Positions 8,385 to 16,384 of a stretch of 64,000 bases of DNA are shown here, piece after piece (within the stretch, counting starts at the first letter, position 1; every line of letters starts with the position of its first letter). The translations under genes and the position numbers were made by a program. The stretch covers positions 1-64,000 of the forward strand of contig CANRFQ010000002.1 of the NCBI GenBank assembly GCA_947629935.1, read 5' to 3'. The stretch is from an uncultured Bacilli bacterium. GTDB lineage: Bacteria > Bacillota_I > Bacilli_A > RF39 > UBA660. Under the pieces are notes generated by a model. It made no database searches. It saw only the letters and a list, made by a program, of their open reading frames with translations, and was not told where the DNA came from.

Positions 8385-9137
8385 ATGTTAAAGATTAAGG
8401 ATTTAACAGTAGTTGCAGATAATAAAATTATTTTAAATAAATTAAATTTAGAAATAGAAACCGGAAAAATTTGGGCAATCATGGGTCCTAATGGGGTTGG
8501 AAAAAGTACAATATGTAAGGTTTTGTTAAAAGATCCAAATTATCTTATAAAGCAAGGTAGCATCATTTATAATGGGGAAATAATAAATGATCTAAGCACG
8601 GACCAAAGAGCAAAATTAGGACTATTTTTAATTGCTCAGACACCTACGGCTATAGAGGGTGTGCAAAATAGTGAAATGTTGCGCATGGCGATTGCGAATC
8701 GCACTGGAAAAGCTGTAGATATCCTAAGCTTTCACAAAGAAATTAAAGAAGTATGTCAAAAATTAGATATTCCCAATGATTTTATTCATCGCGATATAAA
8801 TGCCGGAATGAGTGGCGGAGAACGAAAAAAGAATGAATTAATGCACTTATGGATGCTAAAACCAGAATTTATAATTTTAGATGAAATTGATTCAGGATTA
8901 GATGTCGATGCTTTTAAAATTGTCATGAAATCTTTAAAAGATTACTACAAAAAATATCATCCTTCTATTTTAATAATTACACATAATACCAAAGTGTTTA
9001 AATATTTAAAACCAGATGGAATTAGTATCTTAGAAGATGGGCAAATAATTAAAACTGGTACAGAAGAATTAGCAAATATTATAGATGAGAATGGATTTGA
9101 GGCATTTAAAGTAAGTGAGAGTGTAACTCATGAATAA
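8385..9137 (+). CDS. sufC: Fe-S cluster assembly ATPase SufC
   Basis: Soluble ABC-type ATPase that drives the SufB/SufD scaffold during iron-sulfur cluster assembly. The 250-residue protein has Walker A GPNGVGKS (34-41), the SufC-type signature MSGGERKKNELMHL and Walker B FIILDEIDSGLD. The switch histidine lies in ILIITHNTKVF. An in-frame GTG lies at 8376, but it is inside the ribosome site GGTAGGTGAT, so ATG 8385 is the start. The last codons overlap the next gene by 8 bp, which indicates tight coupling to the SufD-like protein. First gene of a sufC-D-S-U operon. Confidence 0.95.
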   Translation: MLKIKDLTVVADNKIILNKLNLEIETGKIWAIMGPNGVGKSTICKVLLKDPNYLIKQGSIIYNGEIINDLSTDQRAKLGLFLIAQTPTAIEGVQNSEMLRMAIANRTGKAVDILSFHKEIKEVCQKLDIPNDFIHRDINAGMSGGERKKNELMHLWMLKPEFIILDEIDSGLDVDAFKIVMKSLKDYYKKYHPSILIITHNTKVFKYLKPDGISILEDGQIIKTGTEELANIIDENGFEAFKVSESVTHE

Positions 9138-9795
9138 AATAATAATAGAAAATGATTATATATCATTTGATGATGAAGAAGTAGATGTTCAATTTAATAC
9201 CCAAAACTTGACAATTGATATTACCAATAATGTCGTAATTAACGAATTAAATGATTGTAATATTATTCAAAAACTTCTTATTAATATCCATGATAATAGT
9301 ACTCTTACCTTAAATATTTTTAATCAAAAAGCTAGTCTTAATTTAGATATAGAAATAAATATCTATGATAATGGGAAGTTTTATGGTAATATTGGTTTAA
9401 TTGCCATTACAGAAAATCATTTAAATGTTACAACTAATATGTTTAAAGATAATATTGAAAATATTTTAAATATTAAAGGAATATCTAAAAAAGATGGATA
9501 TTTTAATATTAAAGTAGATGGCAATGTACAAAAGAACACTTATAACAATATGATGAAAGAAAATATTAAAATTCTAAATTTAAATGCGAAAGAAAATAAG
9601 ATTCTACCTAATATGTTAGTCGCTACTAATGAAGTAAAAGCCGATCATTTTGTGACTATATCTAATATTTCAGAACCGGAGTTATTTTATTTAATGAGTA
9701 AAGGAATTAATCGAAATTTAGCTAGTAAAATATTAGAAAAAGCATTTATATTTAGTTTATATGATGAAAAGGTTAAAAAGAGAATAGATAAATAG
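9130..9795 (+). CDS. sufD: Short SufD/SufB-family scaffold protein
   Basis: The 221-residue product is about half the usual SufB or SufD length. It lacks the N-terminal helical domain but keeps a run of short beta strands, as in the SufB/D beta-helix. The C-terminal family signature is clear: PNMLVATNEVKADHF, then SEPELFYLMSKGINRNLA, where the ADH histidine matches the conserved one of SufD. It overlaps sufC and precedes sufS, so it is the scaffold partner of SufC. No SufB follows in this operon, so it may form a homodimer on SufC. Whether sufB lies elsewhere cannot be seen. Translation of the core is unbroken, so it is not a frameshift remnant. Confidence 0.75.
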   Translation: MNKIIIENDYISFDDEEVDVQFNTQNLTIDITNNVVINELNDCNIIQKLLINIHDNSTLTLNIFNQKASLNLDIEINIYDNGKFYGNIGLIAITENHLNVTTNMFKDNIENILNIKGISKKDGYFNIKVDGNVQKNTYNNMMKENIKILNLNAKENKILPNMLVATNEVKADHFVTISNISEPELFYLMSKGINRNLASKILEKAFIFSLYDEKVKKRIDK

Positions 9796-9805
9796 GAGGT
9801 GAGTT

Positions 9806-11002
9806 ATGAATCGTGATGATTTTCCTATGTTAAAACAGAATATTATATATTTGGATAATGGGGCCACTAGTTTTAAGCCGCAGGTCGTAATTGATAAAAT
9901 GAATGAATATTATACAACCTATTCGGCAAATGCCCATCGGGGTGACTATGATATTTCTTATCATGTTGATATGGAATATGAAAATACCCGCGATTTAGTA
10001 AAAACATTTATTAATGCCCAAAGCAAAGAGGAAATAATTTTTACAGGTGGGGCAACGGAGAGCCTAAATTTAATAGTTAATGGTTTTTTTGAAAAAAATA
10101 TTGAACAAGGCGATGAAATAATCATTACCAAAAGTGAACATGCTTCTAATGTTATTCCTTGGTTTCGTTTAGCTAAAAATAAAAAAGCTATAATTAAATA
10201 TATTGAATTAAATGAAAATCATGAAGTAACTATTGAAGCTCTTCAAAAAATTATCACACCTAAAACTAAAATTATTGCTTTAGCCCAAGTCACTAATGTA
10301 ATTGGCGATGAAAGACCAATTAAACAAATATGTGCTTTGGCCCATGAACAAAATATTTTTGTTGTTGTCGATGGCTCGCAAAGTGTTCCTCATATGAAAG
10401 TTGATGTTCAAGATTTAGATTGTGATTTTCTTTGTTATTCTGCTCATAAAATGTGTGGTCCCACGGGTGTAGGAGTACTTTATGGTAAAAAGGAACTTTT
10501 AGAAGCCATAGAACCTACTAATTTAGGGGGAGGAATGAATGAATCTTTTGATAATGAATTTGAAGTTTTATTAAAACCATTGCCTACTCGTTTAGAAGCT
10601 GGTACTCCTAATATTGCCGGCGTAATTGGTTTAGGGGCAGCTATCGAATATTTAAGTAAAATAGGCATGGATAAGATTGCCAAATATGAACGAAATTTAA
10701 GGGAATACTTAATTAATAAATTAGAAAAAATTAGCTATATAGATATAATTAATTTACATAGTAAGTCAGGCATTGTCGCCTTTAATGTTGATAATATATT
10801 TAGTCAAGATGTCGCTTATTATCTTAATCGTTATCATATATGTGTAAGAGCAGGTAATCATTGTGCAAAAATATTGAAAAGTGAAACGGGAGTAAAAAAT
10901 ACTTGCCGAATAAGCTTATATTTTTATAATACTAAAGAAGAAATTGATAAATTAGTCGAACTTCTAGCTGATAAAGAAAAAATAATTGCGGAGATGTTTT
11001 AA
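9806..11002 (+). CDS. sufS: Cysteine desulfurase SufS
   Basis: PLP enzyme that takes sulfur from cysteine and hands it as persulfide to SufU. At 398 residues it is of family length (about 406). The PLP lysine is K215 in SAHKMCG, and the active-site cysteine is C353 in VRAGNHCAK (RxGHHCA in the family). The start LDNGATSFKP is typical. ATG 9806 follows AGGAGGTGAGTT. It ends directly before sufU. Confidence 0.96.
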   Translation: MNRDDFPMLKQNIIYLDNGATSFKPQVVIDKMNEYYTTYSANAHRGDYDISYHVDMEYENTRDLVKTFINAQSKEEIIFTGGATESLNLIVNGFFEKNIEQGDEIIITKSEHASNVIPWFRLAKNKKAIIKYIELNENHEVTIEALQKIITPKTKIIALAQVTNVIGDERPIKQICALAHEQNIFVVVDGSQSVPHMKVDVQDLDCDFLCYSAHKMCGPTGVGVLYGKKELLEAIEPTNLGGGMNESFDNEFEVLLKPLPTRLEAGTPNIAGVIGLGAAIEYLSKIGMDKIAKYERNLREYLINKLEKISYIDIINLHSKSGIVAFNVDNIFSQDVAYYLNRYHICVRAGNHCAKILKSETGVKNTCRISLYFYNTKEEIDKLVELLADKEKIIAEMF

Positions 11003-11437
11003 ATGGATCAAGAGATAAAAAGAGAAATTATTATGGAAAACTATTTGCATCCTCATAATAAAGAGACAACTAATGATGGTGAATATCTAAAGGTAAATAG
11101 TAACAATGAGTCATGTATAGATAACATAGACTTGCAAATTTTAATAAAAAGTGGTAGGATAAAAGACATTAAATTTAATGGGGAGGCATGTGCGATATCT
11201 ACCGCATCTACTTCAATCATGATTAAAGAATTAATAAATAAAACAATTCCGGAAGCATTAGATTTTATTCATGATTTTGAAGCAATGATTAATGAAAATG
11301 AGTACAATAAAGAAAAATTAGGTGAAGCTTTAGTGTTTGACGACATATTCAAACAAAAAAATCGGAAAACTTGTGCTACATTACCCTATAAAGGGATGAT
11401 TAAAGCTTTAGAAGAATATCAAAAAAATCATAATTAA
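11003..11437 (+). CDS. sufU: Sulfur transfer protein SufU
   Basis: Zinc-containing IscU-like partner that accepts sulfur from SufS in Gram-positive SUF systems. The 144-residue sequence keeps the zinc ligands C38, D40 (in SCID), C63 (in GEACAISTAS) and C124 (in RKTCATLPY). It has the 18-residue insertion region between the second and third cysteine that separates SufU from IscU. It begins one base after sufS, so the two are translationally coupled. In Bacilli sufB normally follows; here the next gene is unrelated. Confidence 0.94.
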   Translation: MDQEIKREIIMENYLHPHNKETTNDGEYLKVNSNNESCIDNIDLQILIKSGRIKDIKFNGEACAISTASTSIMIKELINKTIPEALDFIHDFEAMINENEYNKEKLGEALVFDDIFKQKNRKTCATLPYKGMIKALEEYQKNHN

Positions 11438-11520
11438 TAGAAAGGTCATGCATAAAAAACCTCAAAGTTTAATATAAGAAGACAGAAAGGGAGATAAGCT
11501 TATATTTAAGCATATAAAAT

Positions 11521-12255
11521 ATGAAAACAAATCCAAAAATATCGGAGTATACTGTAGTTAAAAGAGTAATTACAAAAGATGAAGACGATAATATCATAGA
11601 AAATTCGTATTATATATTAAGAAATACTTTAGTTAAGTATGATGGTTATACATATACTGATTTATGTACTAATAAACCTATTAAAATGTTTAATTTTCAA
11701 GAATTTGGCCATAATGATATAGGAATTATGTTGGAAAAAGATCAAACTTATTATGAAAACCAAGTGCAAAATATTTGTGCTATTTATAATAATAAGGTTA
11801 TGAATTTAATTCTAGAGTTAAAAGAAATTTTAAAAAATCAAGAACTTCATTATGCCGGAGCCTTAAAAAAATATTTATACTATGTTGCTAAAAGTTTAGA
11901 TAGTAAAAAAATTGTGGCTTTACAAACTCTTAAGACAAATTTTAACCCAGCAAATGAAAATAGAAAAAAAATATATGAGTTATTAAAAGATATTAAAAAT
12001 GAAAATACATACTATTTTAAAATATTTTTGCATTATAGTATAAATGCGAAAATATTGGCAGATTTAAATAATCCTGTGCGTAATAGAATTAATCCGCAAA
12101 AAAGTATTATGCTATATGAAGAAGAAAATGGTCTTATCAAAAAGACAGAAGAAAATTGGCAAGAATTAAATTCCTATAAAAGTGCAAACAATAATAATAT
12201 AGTTATGCCTAAAAGAAGAAAGAGAATTTTTGGAAATTTGTTTGCTAAAATATAA
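11521..12255 (+). CDS. Hypothetical protein, lineage-specific
   Basis: The 244-residue product has no motif I recognise, no signal peptide and no membrane segment. It starts with a beta-rich part (residues 1-85), followed by a long helical region (about 85-200), and ends in a strongly basic tail (PKRRKRIFGNLFAKI) that could bind nucleic acid or membrane. The ribosome site is poor: GGGAG lies about 28 bases before ATG 11521 and no better start is visible. The -35 box of the serS T-box promoter lies inside its last codons. Confidence 0.65.
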   Translation: MKTNPKISEYTVVKRVITKDEDDNIIENSYYILRNTLVKYDGYTYTDLCTNKPIKMFNFQEFGHNDIGIMLEKDQTYYENQVQNICAIYNNKVMNLILELKEILKNQELHYAGALKKYLYYVAKSLDSKKIVALQTLKTNFNPANENRKKIYELLKDIKNENTYYFKIFLHYSINAKILADLNNPVRNRINPQKSIMLYEEENGLIKKTEENWQELNSYKSANNNNIVMPKRRKRIFGNLFAKI

Positions 12256-12271
12256 ATAAGTATGATAAAAT
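12242..12271 (+). promoter_or_regulatory. Promoter of the serS T-box operon
   Basis: TTGCTA (12242-12247) and TAAAAT (12266-12271) with an 18-bp spacer. The -35 box is within the end of the upstream gene. Transcription would begin near 12278. Confidence 0.5.
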
Positions 12272-12277
12272 AGACTT

Positions 12278-12478
12278 ATAACACGATGATAAAAGACTAG
12301 TAATTAATATTTGTTTTCAAAGAGAATTAGTGGTTGGTGCAAACTAATAGCAAAGTTAATGAATCTTCTTTTTAGTGTAGTTAATACCTACCGGTTAAAG
12401 CCGTTATCTTAAATTAAGTAAAAAAAAGGATGGTACCGCATTATTTGCTCCTTGCAAGTAGTGTGGTTTTTATTTTAG
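12278..12478 (+). promoter_or_regulatory. T-box leader (tRNA-Ser-sensing) of the serS operon
   Basis: Classic T-box parts occur in order. First is Stem I sequence AGAGAATTAGTGGTTGGTG (about 12319-12338). Then comes the GAA-TCT stretch at about 12360-12366, where TCT is a serine codon and probable specifier. The Stem III-like ACCGGTTAAAGCCGTTATC follows, and last the antiterminator bulge GGATGGTACCGCA (12428-12440). The alternative terminator is ACCGCATTATTTGC pairing with GCAAGTAGTGTGGT, then TTTTTATTTT (12435-12474). Uncharged tRNA-Ser would stabilise the antiterminator and turn on the DUF1653 gene and serS. The specifier choice is inference from position and from the downstream gene. Confidence 0.93.
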
Positions 12479-12491
12479 GAGGAAGGAAATT

Positions 12492-12740
12492 ATGATAAGA
12501 AAAGTAAAAGCTGGCGAAATATACTGTCATTTTAAAGGATCTAAAGCCTTTATTATCGCTATTGCTAAACATAGTGAAACAAATGAAGATTTGGTAATTT
12601 ATGCATGTATAGATAACACCGATTCTAATCACAAAGATGGTATCTATGCGCGGCCTTATAAAATGTTTGTCTCGGAAGTTGATCATGAAAAATATCCGGA
12701 GATAAAACAAAAATATCGATTTGAGAAAGTAGAGGAATAA
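12492..12740 (+). CDS. DUF1653-family small protein
   Basis: The 82-residue protein fits the DUF1653 fold: [30 protein letters not shown], then [16 protein letters not shown], the conserved wRp..mF segment. Function is unknown; the fold is a small beta barrel. It lies between the serine T-box and serS, with one base between its stop and the serS start, so it is expressed under tRNA-Ser control with serS. The start ATG follows AGGAGGAAGGAAATT. An antisense frame over the same bases (12441-12773) is only a shadow. Confidence 0.88.
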   Translation: MIRKVKAGEIYCHFKGSKAFIIAIAKHSETNEDLVIYACIDNTDSNHKDGIYARPYKMFVSEVDHEKYPEIKQKYRFEKVEE

Positions 12741-12741
12741 A

Positions 12742-14028
12742 ATGATAGATATAAAATTAATAAGAGAAAACAAAGAATTAGTTAAAGAAAATATTAAAAA
12801 GAAATTTCAAGATGAAAAACTTCCTTTAGTAGACGAAATCTATGACTTAGATAAAAAATATCGGGAAACTAAACAAAAAATGGATGAAAAAAGAGCCCTT
12901 AAAAATAAAATAAGCGATCAAATAGGCTCTCTAATGCGTGAGGGTAAAAAAGATGAAGCCATGAAAATAAAAGCCGAAGTTGCGCAAATGGGTGATGAAA
13001 TTGAAAAATTAACTCAAGATGAAGAAAATATCAGTAAAGAAATTAAAACTAAAATGATGGTAATACCCAATATAATTGCCGAAGATGTGCCAATTGGTAA
13101 AGATGATAGTCAAAATGTAGAGGTTAAACGTTTTGGGGAGGCATTTGTTCCTGATTATGAAATTCCTTATCACGCTGATATCTTAAATACTTTTAATGGT
13201 TTAGATAAAGAGGCGAGTGGCCGCACTAGTGGTAATGGTTTTTATTATTTAATGGGTGATATTGCAAGACTTTCTAGCGCTATGCTTTCCTATGCTCGAG
13301 ATTTTATGATTGAAAAAGGCTTTATTTATTGTATTCCGCCTTTTATGATTAGAAGTGATGTAGTAACGGGTGTTATGTCTTTTGCGGAAATGGATGCCAT
13401 GATGTATAAAATTGAAGGGGAAGATTTATATCTAATTGGAACAAGTGAGCATTCCATGATTGGTAAATTTAAAGATCAAATTATCAAGAAAGACACTCTA
13501 CCTATAACAATGACTTCTTATTCTCCTTGTTTTCGTAAAGAAGTAGGAGCCCACGGCATTGAAGAACGAGGTATATATCGCGTTCACCAATTTGAAAAAC
13601 AAGAAATGATTGTTATTTGTGAGCCAGAAGATAGTGCCGCTTGGTATGAAAAAATGTGGCAATTTACGGTTGAATTATTTAGAAATTTAGATATTCCCGT
13701 TAGACAATTAGAGTGTTGTAGTGGCGATTTAGCGGATCTTAAATATAAATCATGTGATATTGAAGCTTGGTCTCCCCGCCAACAAAAATATTTTGAAGTA
13801 GGAAGTTGTTCGAATTTAACTGACGCTCAAGCAAGAAGATTAGGAATTCGGGCTAAAGGGGAAAAAGGCAATTACTACTTACATACATTAAATAACACAG
13901 TTTTAGCATCAACTAGAGCCCTAATAGCTTTAATTGAAAATAATTATCAAAAAGACGGCAGTGTTAAAATTCCTAAAGCCTTACAGCCTTATATGGGTGG
14001 CATTTCTATTATTAAACCTCATAACTAG
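12742..14028 (+). CDS. serS: Seryl-tRNA synthetase
   Basis: Class II synthetase, 428 residues, full length. The N-terminal antiparallel coiled-coil arm (about 28-105) grips the tRNA-Ser long variable arm. The catalytic core has motif 2 (SPCFRKEVGAHGIEERGIYRVHQFEK) and motif 3 near the end (NNTVLASTRALIALIEN). TSEHSMIG and the EVGSCSNLTDAQARR serine-binding stretch are present. Its expression is under the upstream T-box. A strong terminator begins on the stop codon. Confidence 0.97.
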   Translation: MIDIKLIRENKELVKENIKKKFQDEKLPLVDEIYDLDKKYRETKQKMDEKRALKNKISDQIGSLMREGKKDEAMKIKAEVAQMGDEIEKLTQDEENISKEIKTKMMVIPNIIAEDVPIGKDDSQNVEVKRFGEAFVPDYEIPYHADILNTFNGLDKEASGRTSGNGFYYLMGDIARLSSAMLSYARDFMIEKGFIYCIPPFMIRSDVVTGVMSFAEMDAMMYKIEGEDLYLIGTSEHSMIGKFKDQIIKKDTLPITMTSYSPCFRKEVGAHGIEERGIYRVHQFEKQEMIVICEPEDSAAWYEKMWQFTVELFRNLDIPVRQLECCSGDLADLKYKSCDIEAWSPRQQKYFEVGSCSNLTDAQARRLGIRAKGEKGNYYLHTLNNTVLASTRALIALIENNYQKDGSVKIPKALQPYMGGISIIKPHN

Positions 14029-14046
14029 AGCTTTGGCTCTTTTTTT
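14027..14046 (+). terminator. Intrinsic terminator of serS
   Basis: AGAGC (14027-14031) pairs with GCTCT (14036-14040), followed by six T. The hairpin starts inside the TAG stop (14026-14028). Confidence 0.85.
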
Positions 14047-14142
14047 AGGTGATAAAACCTATTTGAGAAAACTATATAGGTATGTTATAATCAAAACCAA
14101 CAGAAATTAGTAAATATTTATATTTTCAAGAGGGGATTTATA

Positions 14143-14877
14143 ATGTCAAAAGTAGAAGAAGATTTAATCTTCGCGAGCAAACTTATTGAAGATAAAGAAA
14201 AGTGTGGCGAATATTTTACAATCTTTAATCATCTATGGCCTTTTGCTACTGTAAATATAAAAGAATATTTAGCACCTTACAATTTAGAGGGAAAAATTTG
14301 TGTAACATTACAAGGAAGTTCAGATCATATTTTCGAACTTGCTTTAAAAAATCCTAAAGAAATAATTGGGTTTGATATAAATCCTTTGACAGGATATTAC
14401 GGGAATTTAAAAATAGCAGCTGTTAAAGCTTTAAACATACCAGAAAAATATTTAGCTTTTTTTAGAAATCAAAGTTACGCTGCTAACCCTTTTGATAAGA
14501 AAACTTTTCAAGCAATATCTCAATATTTAGAAGGTAATGATAAAATTTTTTGGGAAGAATTATTTAATATGTATTCTTCTTGGCAAATCCGAGAAAATCT
14601 TTTTTCTAAAGATGAAGGAAATCAGTCAGAAATTAAAGGTGCTTTAAATTATATAACTCCTGAAAATTATAAATATTTAAAAAATAATCTTAAAAATATT
14701 AATTTAATTTTTATGAATACCGATATTAAAAATTTAGCATCAGAGTTACCTTATAATGTTGATTTTATAACATTATCTAATTTAATTCTCTATGCTCATA
14801 ATTTATTTCCGGAAAATACCTTAGAAAATTGGGAAAAATTAATTGAAAATTTAAAGGCATATGCCTTTTTTTCTTAG
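14143..14877 (+). CDS. DUF3419-like putative SAM-dependent methyltransferase-fold protein
   Basis: The 244-residue protein contains a Rossmann-like start: KICVTLQGSSDHIFELAL followed by EIIGFDINPLTGYYGNLKIAAVKAL. This resembles motif I and the acidic residue after beta-2 in class I methyltransferases, in the variant found in DUF3419/BtaA-like proteins. Its C-terminus (DFITLSNLILYAHNLF) matches the motif IV region. A distant relative lies at 22927-23775. The substrate is unknown and the catalytic prediction is tentative. It has a GGGG-rich ribosome site and a terminator inside its last codons. Confidence 0.6.
   Translation: MSKVEEDLIFASKLIEDKEKCGEYFTIFNHLWPFATVNIKEYLAPYNLEGKICVTLQGSSDHIFELALKNPKEIIGFDINPLTGYYGNLKIAAVKALNIPEKYLAFFRNQSYAANPFDKKTFQAISQYLEGNDKIFWEELFNMYSSWQIRENLFSKDEGNQSEIKGALNYITPENYKYLKNNLKNINLIFMNTDIKNLASELPYNVDFITLSNLILYAHNLFPENTLENWEKLIENLKAYAFFS
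14853..14873 (+). terminator. Intrinsic terminator inside the end of the preceding gene
   Basis: AAAGGCAT (14853-14860) followed directly by ATGCCTTT (14861-14868) and T residues. It lies in the coding sequence, before the TAG at 14875. An extended -10 box (TATAAT, 14889-14894) for miaB follows. Confidence 0.7.
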
Positions 14878-14917
14878 GGGGAATTTGCTATAATAGGGAA
14901 GTATTGGAAGTGATGAA

Positions 14918-16318
14918 ATGAATCTACCAGATTTAAAAAAAGCTCGAATTAGAACCGATAAAGAAGTTGAATATATATATTTAAATGACCATTATCAAAA
15001 ACTTTTCTCTGGTCAAAAATATTTTTTAAAAACTTATGGATGTCAAATGAACGTTCATGATTCTGAAGAAATCGCGGCTCGTTTGGAATCTTTAGGATTT
15101 AATAAAACCGAGGTTTTAGAAGAGGCTGATATCGTAATTTTAAACACCTGTGCGATAAGAGAAAATGCTCATGATAAACTATACGGTTTTTTAGGACGCT
15201 GTAAGCATTTAAAAAAAGAAAAAAAAGATGTAATTATTGGTATATGTGGCTGTATGGCTCAAGAAGAAAATGTTGTGGAAGAAATTATGAATAAACATCA
15301 ATATATAGATATAGTTTTTGGTACGCATAATATTTATAAATTACAGGATTTAATTATTAATAAAAAAGAAAAACAAAACATTGAAGTGTATTCATGCGAA
15401 GGTGATGTATATGAAAATGTACCTTACAAAAGAGATTCACAAATAAAAGCATGGGTTAATATTCAATATGGTTGTGATAAATTTTGTACATATTGTATAG
15501 TTCCTTATACAAGAGGTAAGCAAAGAAGTCGTAAAAGTCAAGAAATCATTAAAGAAGTTGAAGATTTAGTTAAAAGTGGTTATAAAGAAGTTACATTACT
15601 TGGTCAAAATGTTAATGCATATGGTAAAGAATTAAAAGATGAAATAAATTTTGCTAATCTTTTAGAAAAAGTAGCTAATACAGGGATAGAACGTATTCGC
15701 TTTGTTACTTCGCATCCTTGGGACTTTACTGATGAAATGATTGAAATAATAGCTAAATATGATAATATTATGCCTTATATTCATTTACCACTACAATCTG
15801 GTTCATCAAAAATTTTAAAATTAATGGGTCGTCGTTATACTAAAGAAGAATATTTAACTTTGTATCATAAAATAAAGGAGACTATTCCTAATGTGGCGAT
15901 TACTACGGATATTATTGTTGGTTTTCCTAATGAAACAGATGAAGATTTTAAAGAAACTCTTGATGTTGTAAATGCTTGTCAATTTGATAGTGCCTTTACA
16001 TTTATCTATAGCCCAAGAGAGGGAACTCCGGCAGCAAAAATTGAAGATAAAATCCCCATTGAAGTTAAAGAAGAACGTTTACATAAATTAAATGAACTGA
16101 TTAATAGTTATAGTTTAAAAGCTAATCAAAAATATCTTGGAAAATCCGTCAGAGTTTTAATTGAAGGGGAAAGTGAAAAAGATAGCACCAAAGTATTTGG
16201 TTATACTGAAACCATGAAATTAGTAAATGTAGATAATGCTTCTGATAAAATAGGCGAGATTATTGATGTTAAAATAACAGCTGCTAAAAGCTTTAGCTTA
16301 GATGGAATTTATCAATAG
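14918..16318 (+). CDS. miaB: tRNA-2-methylthio-N6-isopentenyladenosine-37 synthase MiaB
   Basis: Radical SAM enzyme that adds the methylthio group to i6A37 of tRNAs reading UNN codons. The 466-residue protein has cysteines C42 (TYGCQMN), C78 (NTCAIRE) and C112 (GCMAQEE) for the auxiliary cluster. The radical SAM motif CDKFCTYC gives C186, C190 and C193. The RFVTSHPWDFTDEMIE segment and the C-terminal TRAM domain (about 400-466) are typical. Bacillota MiaB has the same short N-terminal extension. TATAAT at 14889-14894 suggests its own promoter. Confidence 0.96.
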   Translation: MNLPDLKKARIRTDKEVEYIYLNDHYQKLFSGQKYFLKTYGCQMNVHDSEEIAARLESLGFNKTEVLEEADIVILNTCAIRENAHDKLYGFLGRCKHLKKEKKDVIIGICGCMAQEENVVEEIMNKHQYIDIVFGTHNIYKLQDLIINKKEKQNIEVYSCEGDVYENVPYKRDSQIKAWVNIQYGCDKFCTYCIVPYTRGKQRSRKSQEIIKEVEDLVKSGYKEVTLLGQNVNAYGKELKDEINFANLLEKVANTGIERIRFVTSHPWDFTDEMIEIIAKYDNIMPYIHLPLQSGSSKILKLMGRRYTKEEYLTLYHKIKETIPNVAITTDIIVGFPNETDEDFKETLDVVNACQFDSAFTFIYSPREGTPAAKIEDKIPIEVKEERLHKLNELINSYSLKANQKYLGKSVRVLIEGESEKDSTKVFGYTETMKLVNVDNASDKIGEIIDVKITAAKSFSLDGIYQ

Positions 16319-16384
16319 GGAATATTTCTTGTCAAAATAAAGTATTAAATTATAATAATATTAATTAATTAGGAGGGTTTAGAT

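Noticed and set aside
12441-12773. Minus-strand frame of 110 residues over the serS leader
   Set aside because: It runs antisense through the T-box terminator and the DUF1653 gene, has Phe/Ile-rich sequence typical of antisense of AT-rich coding DNA, and no ribosome site.
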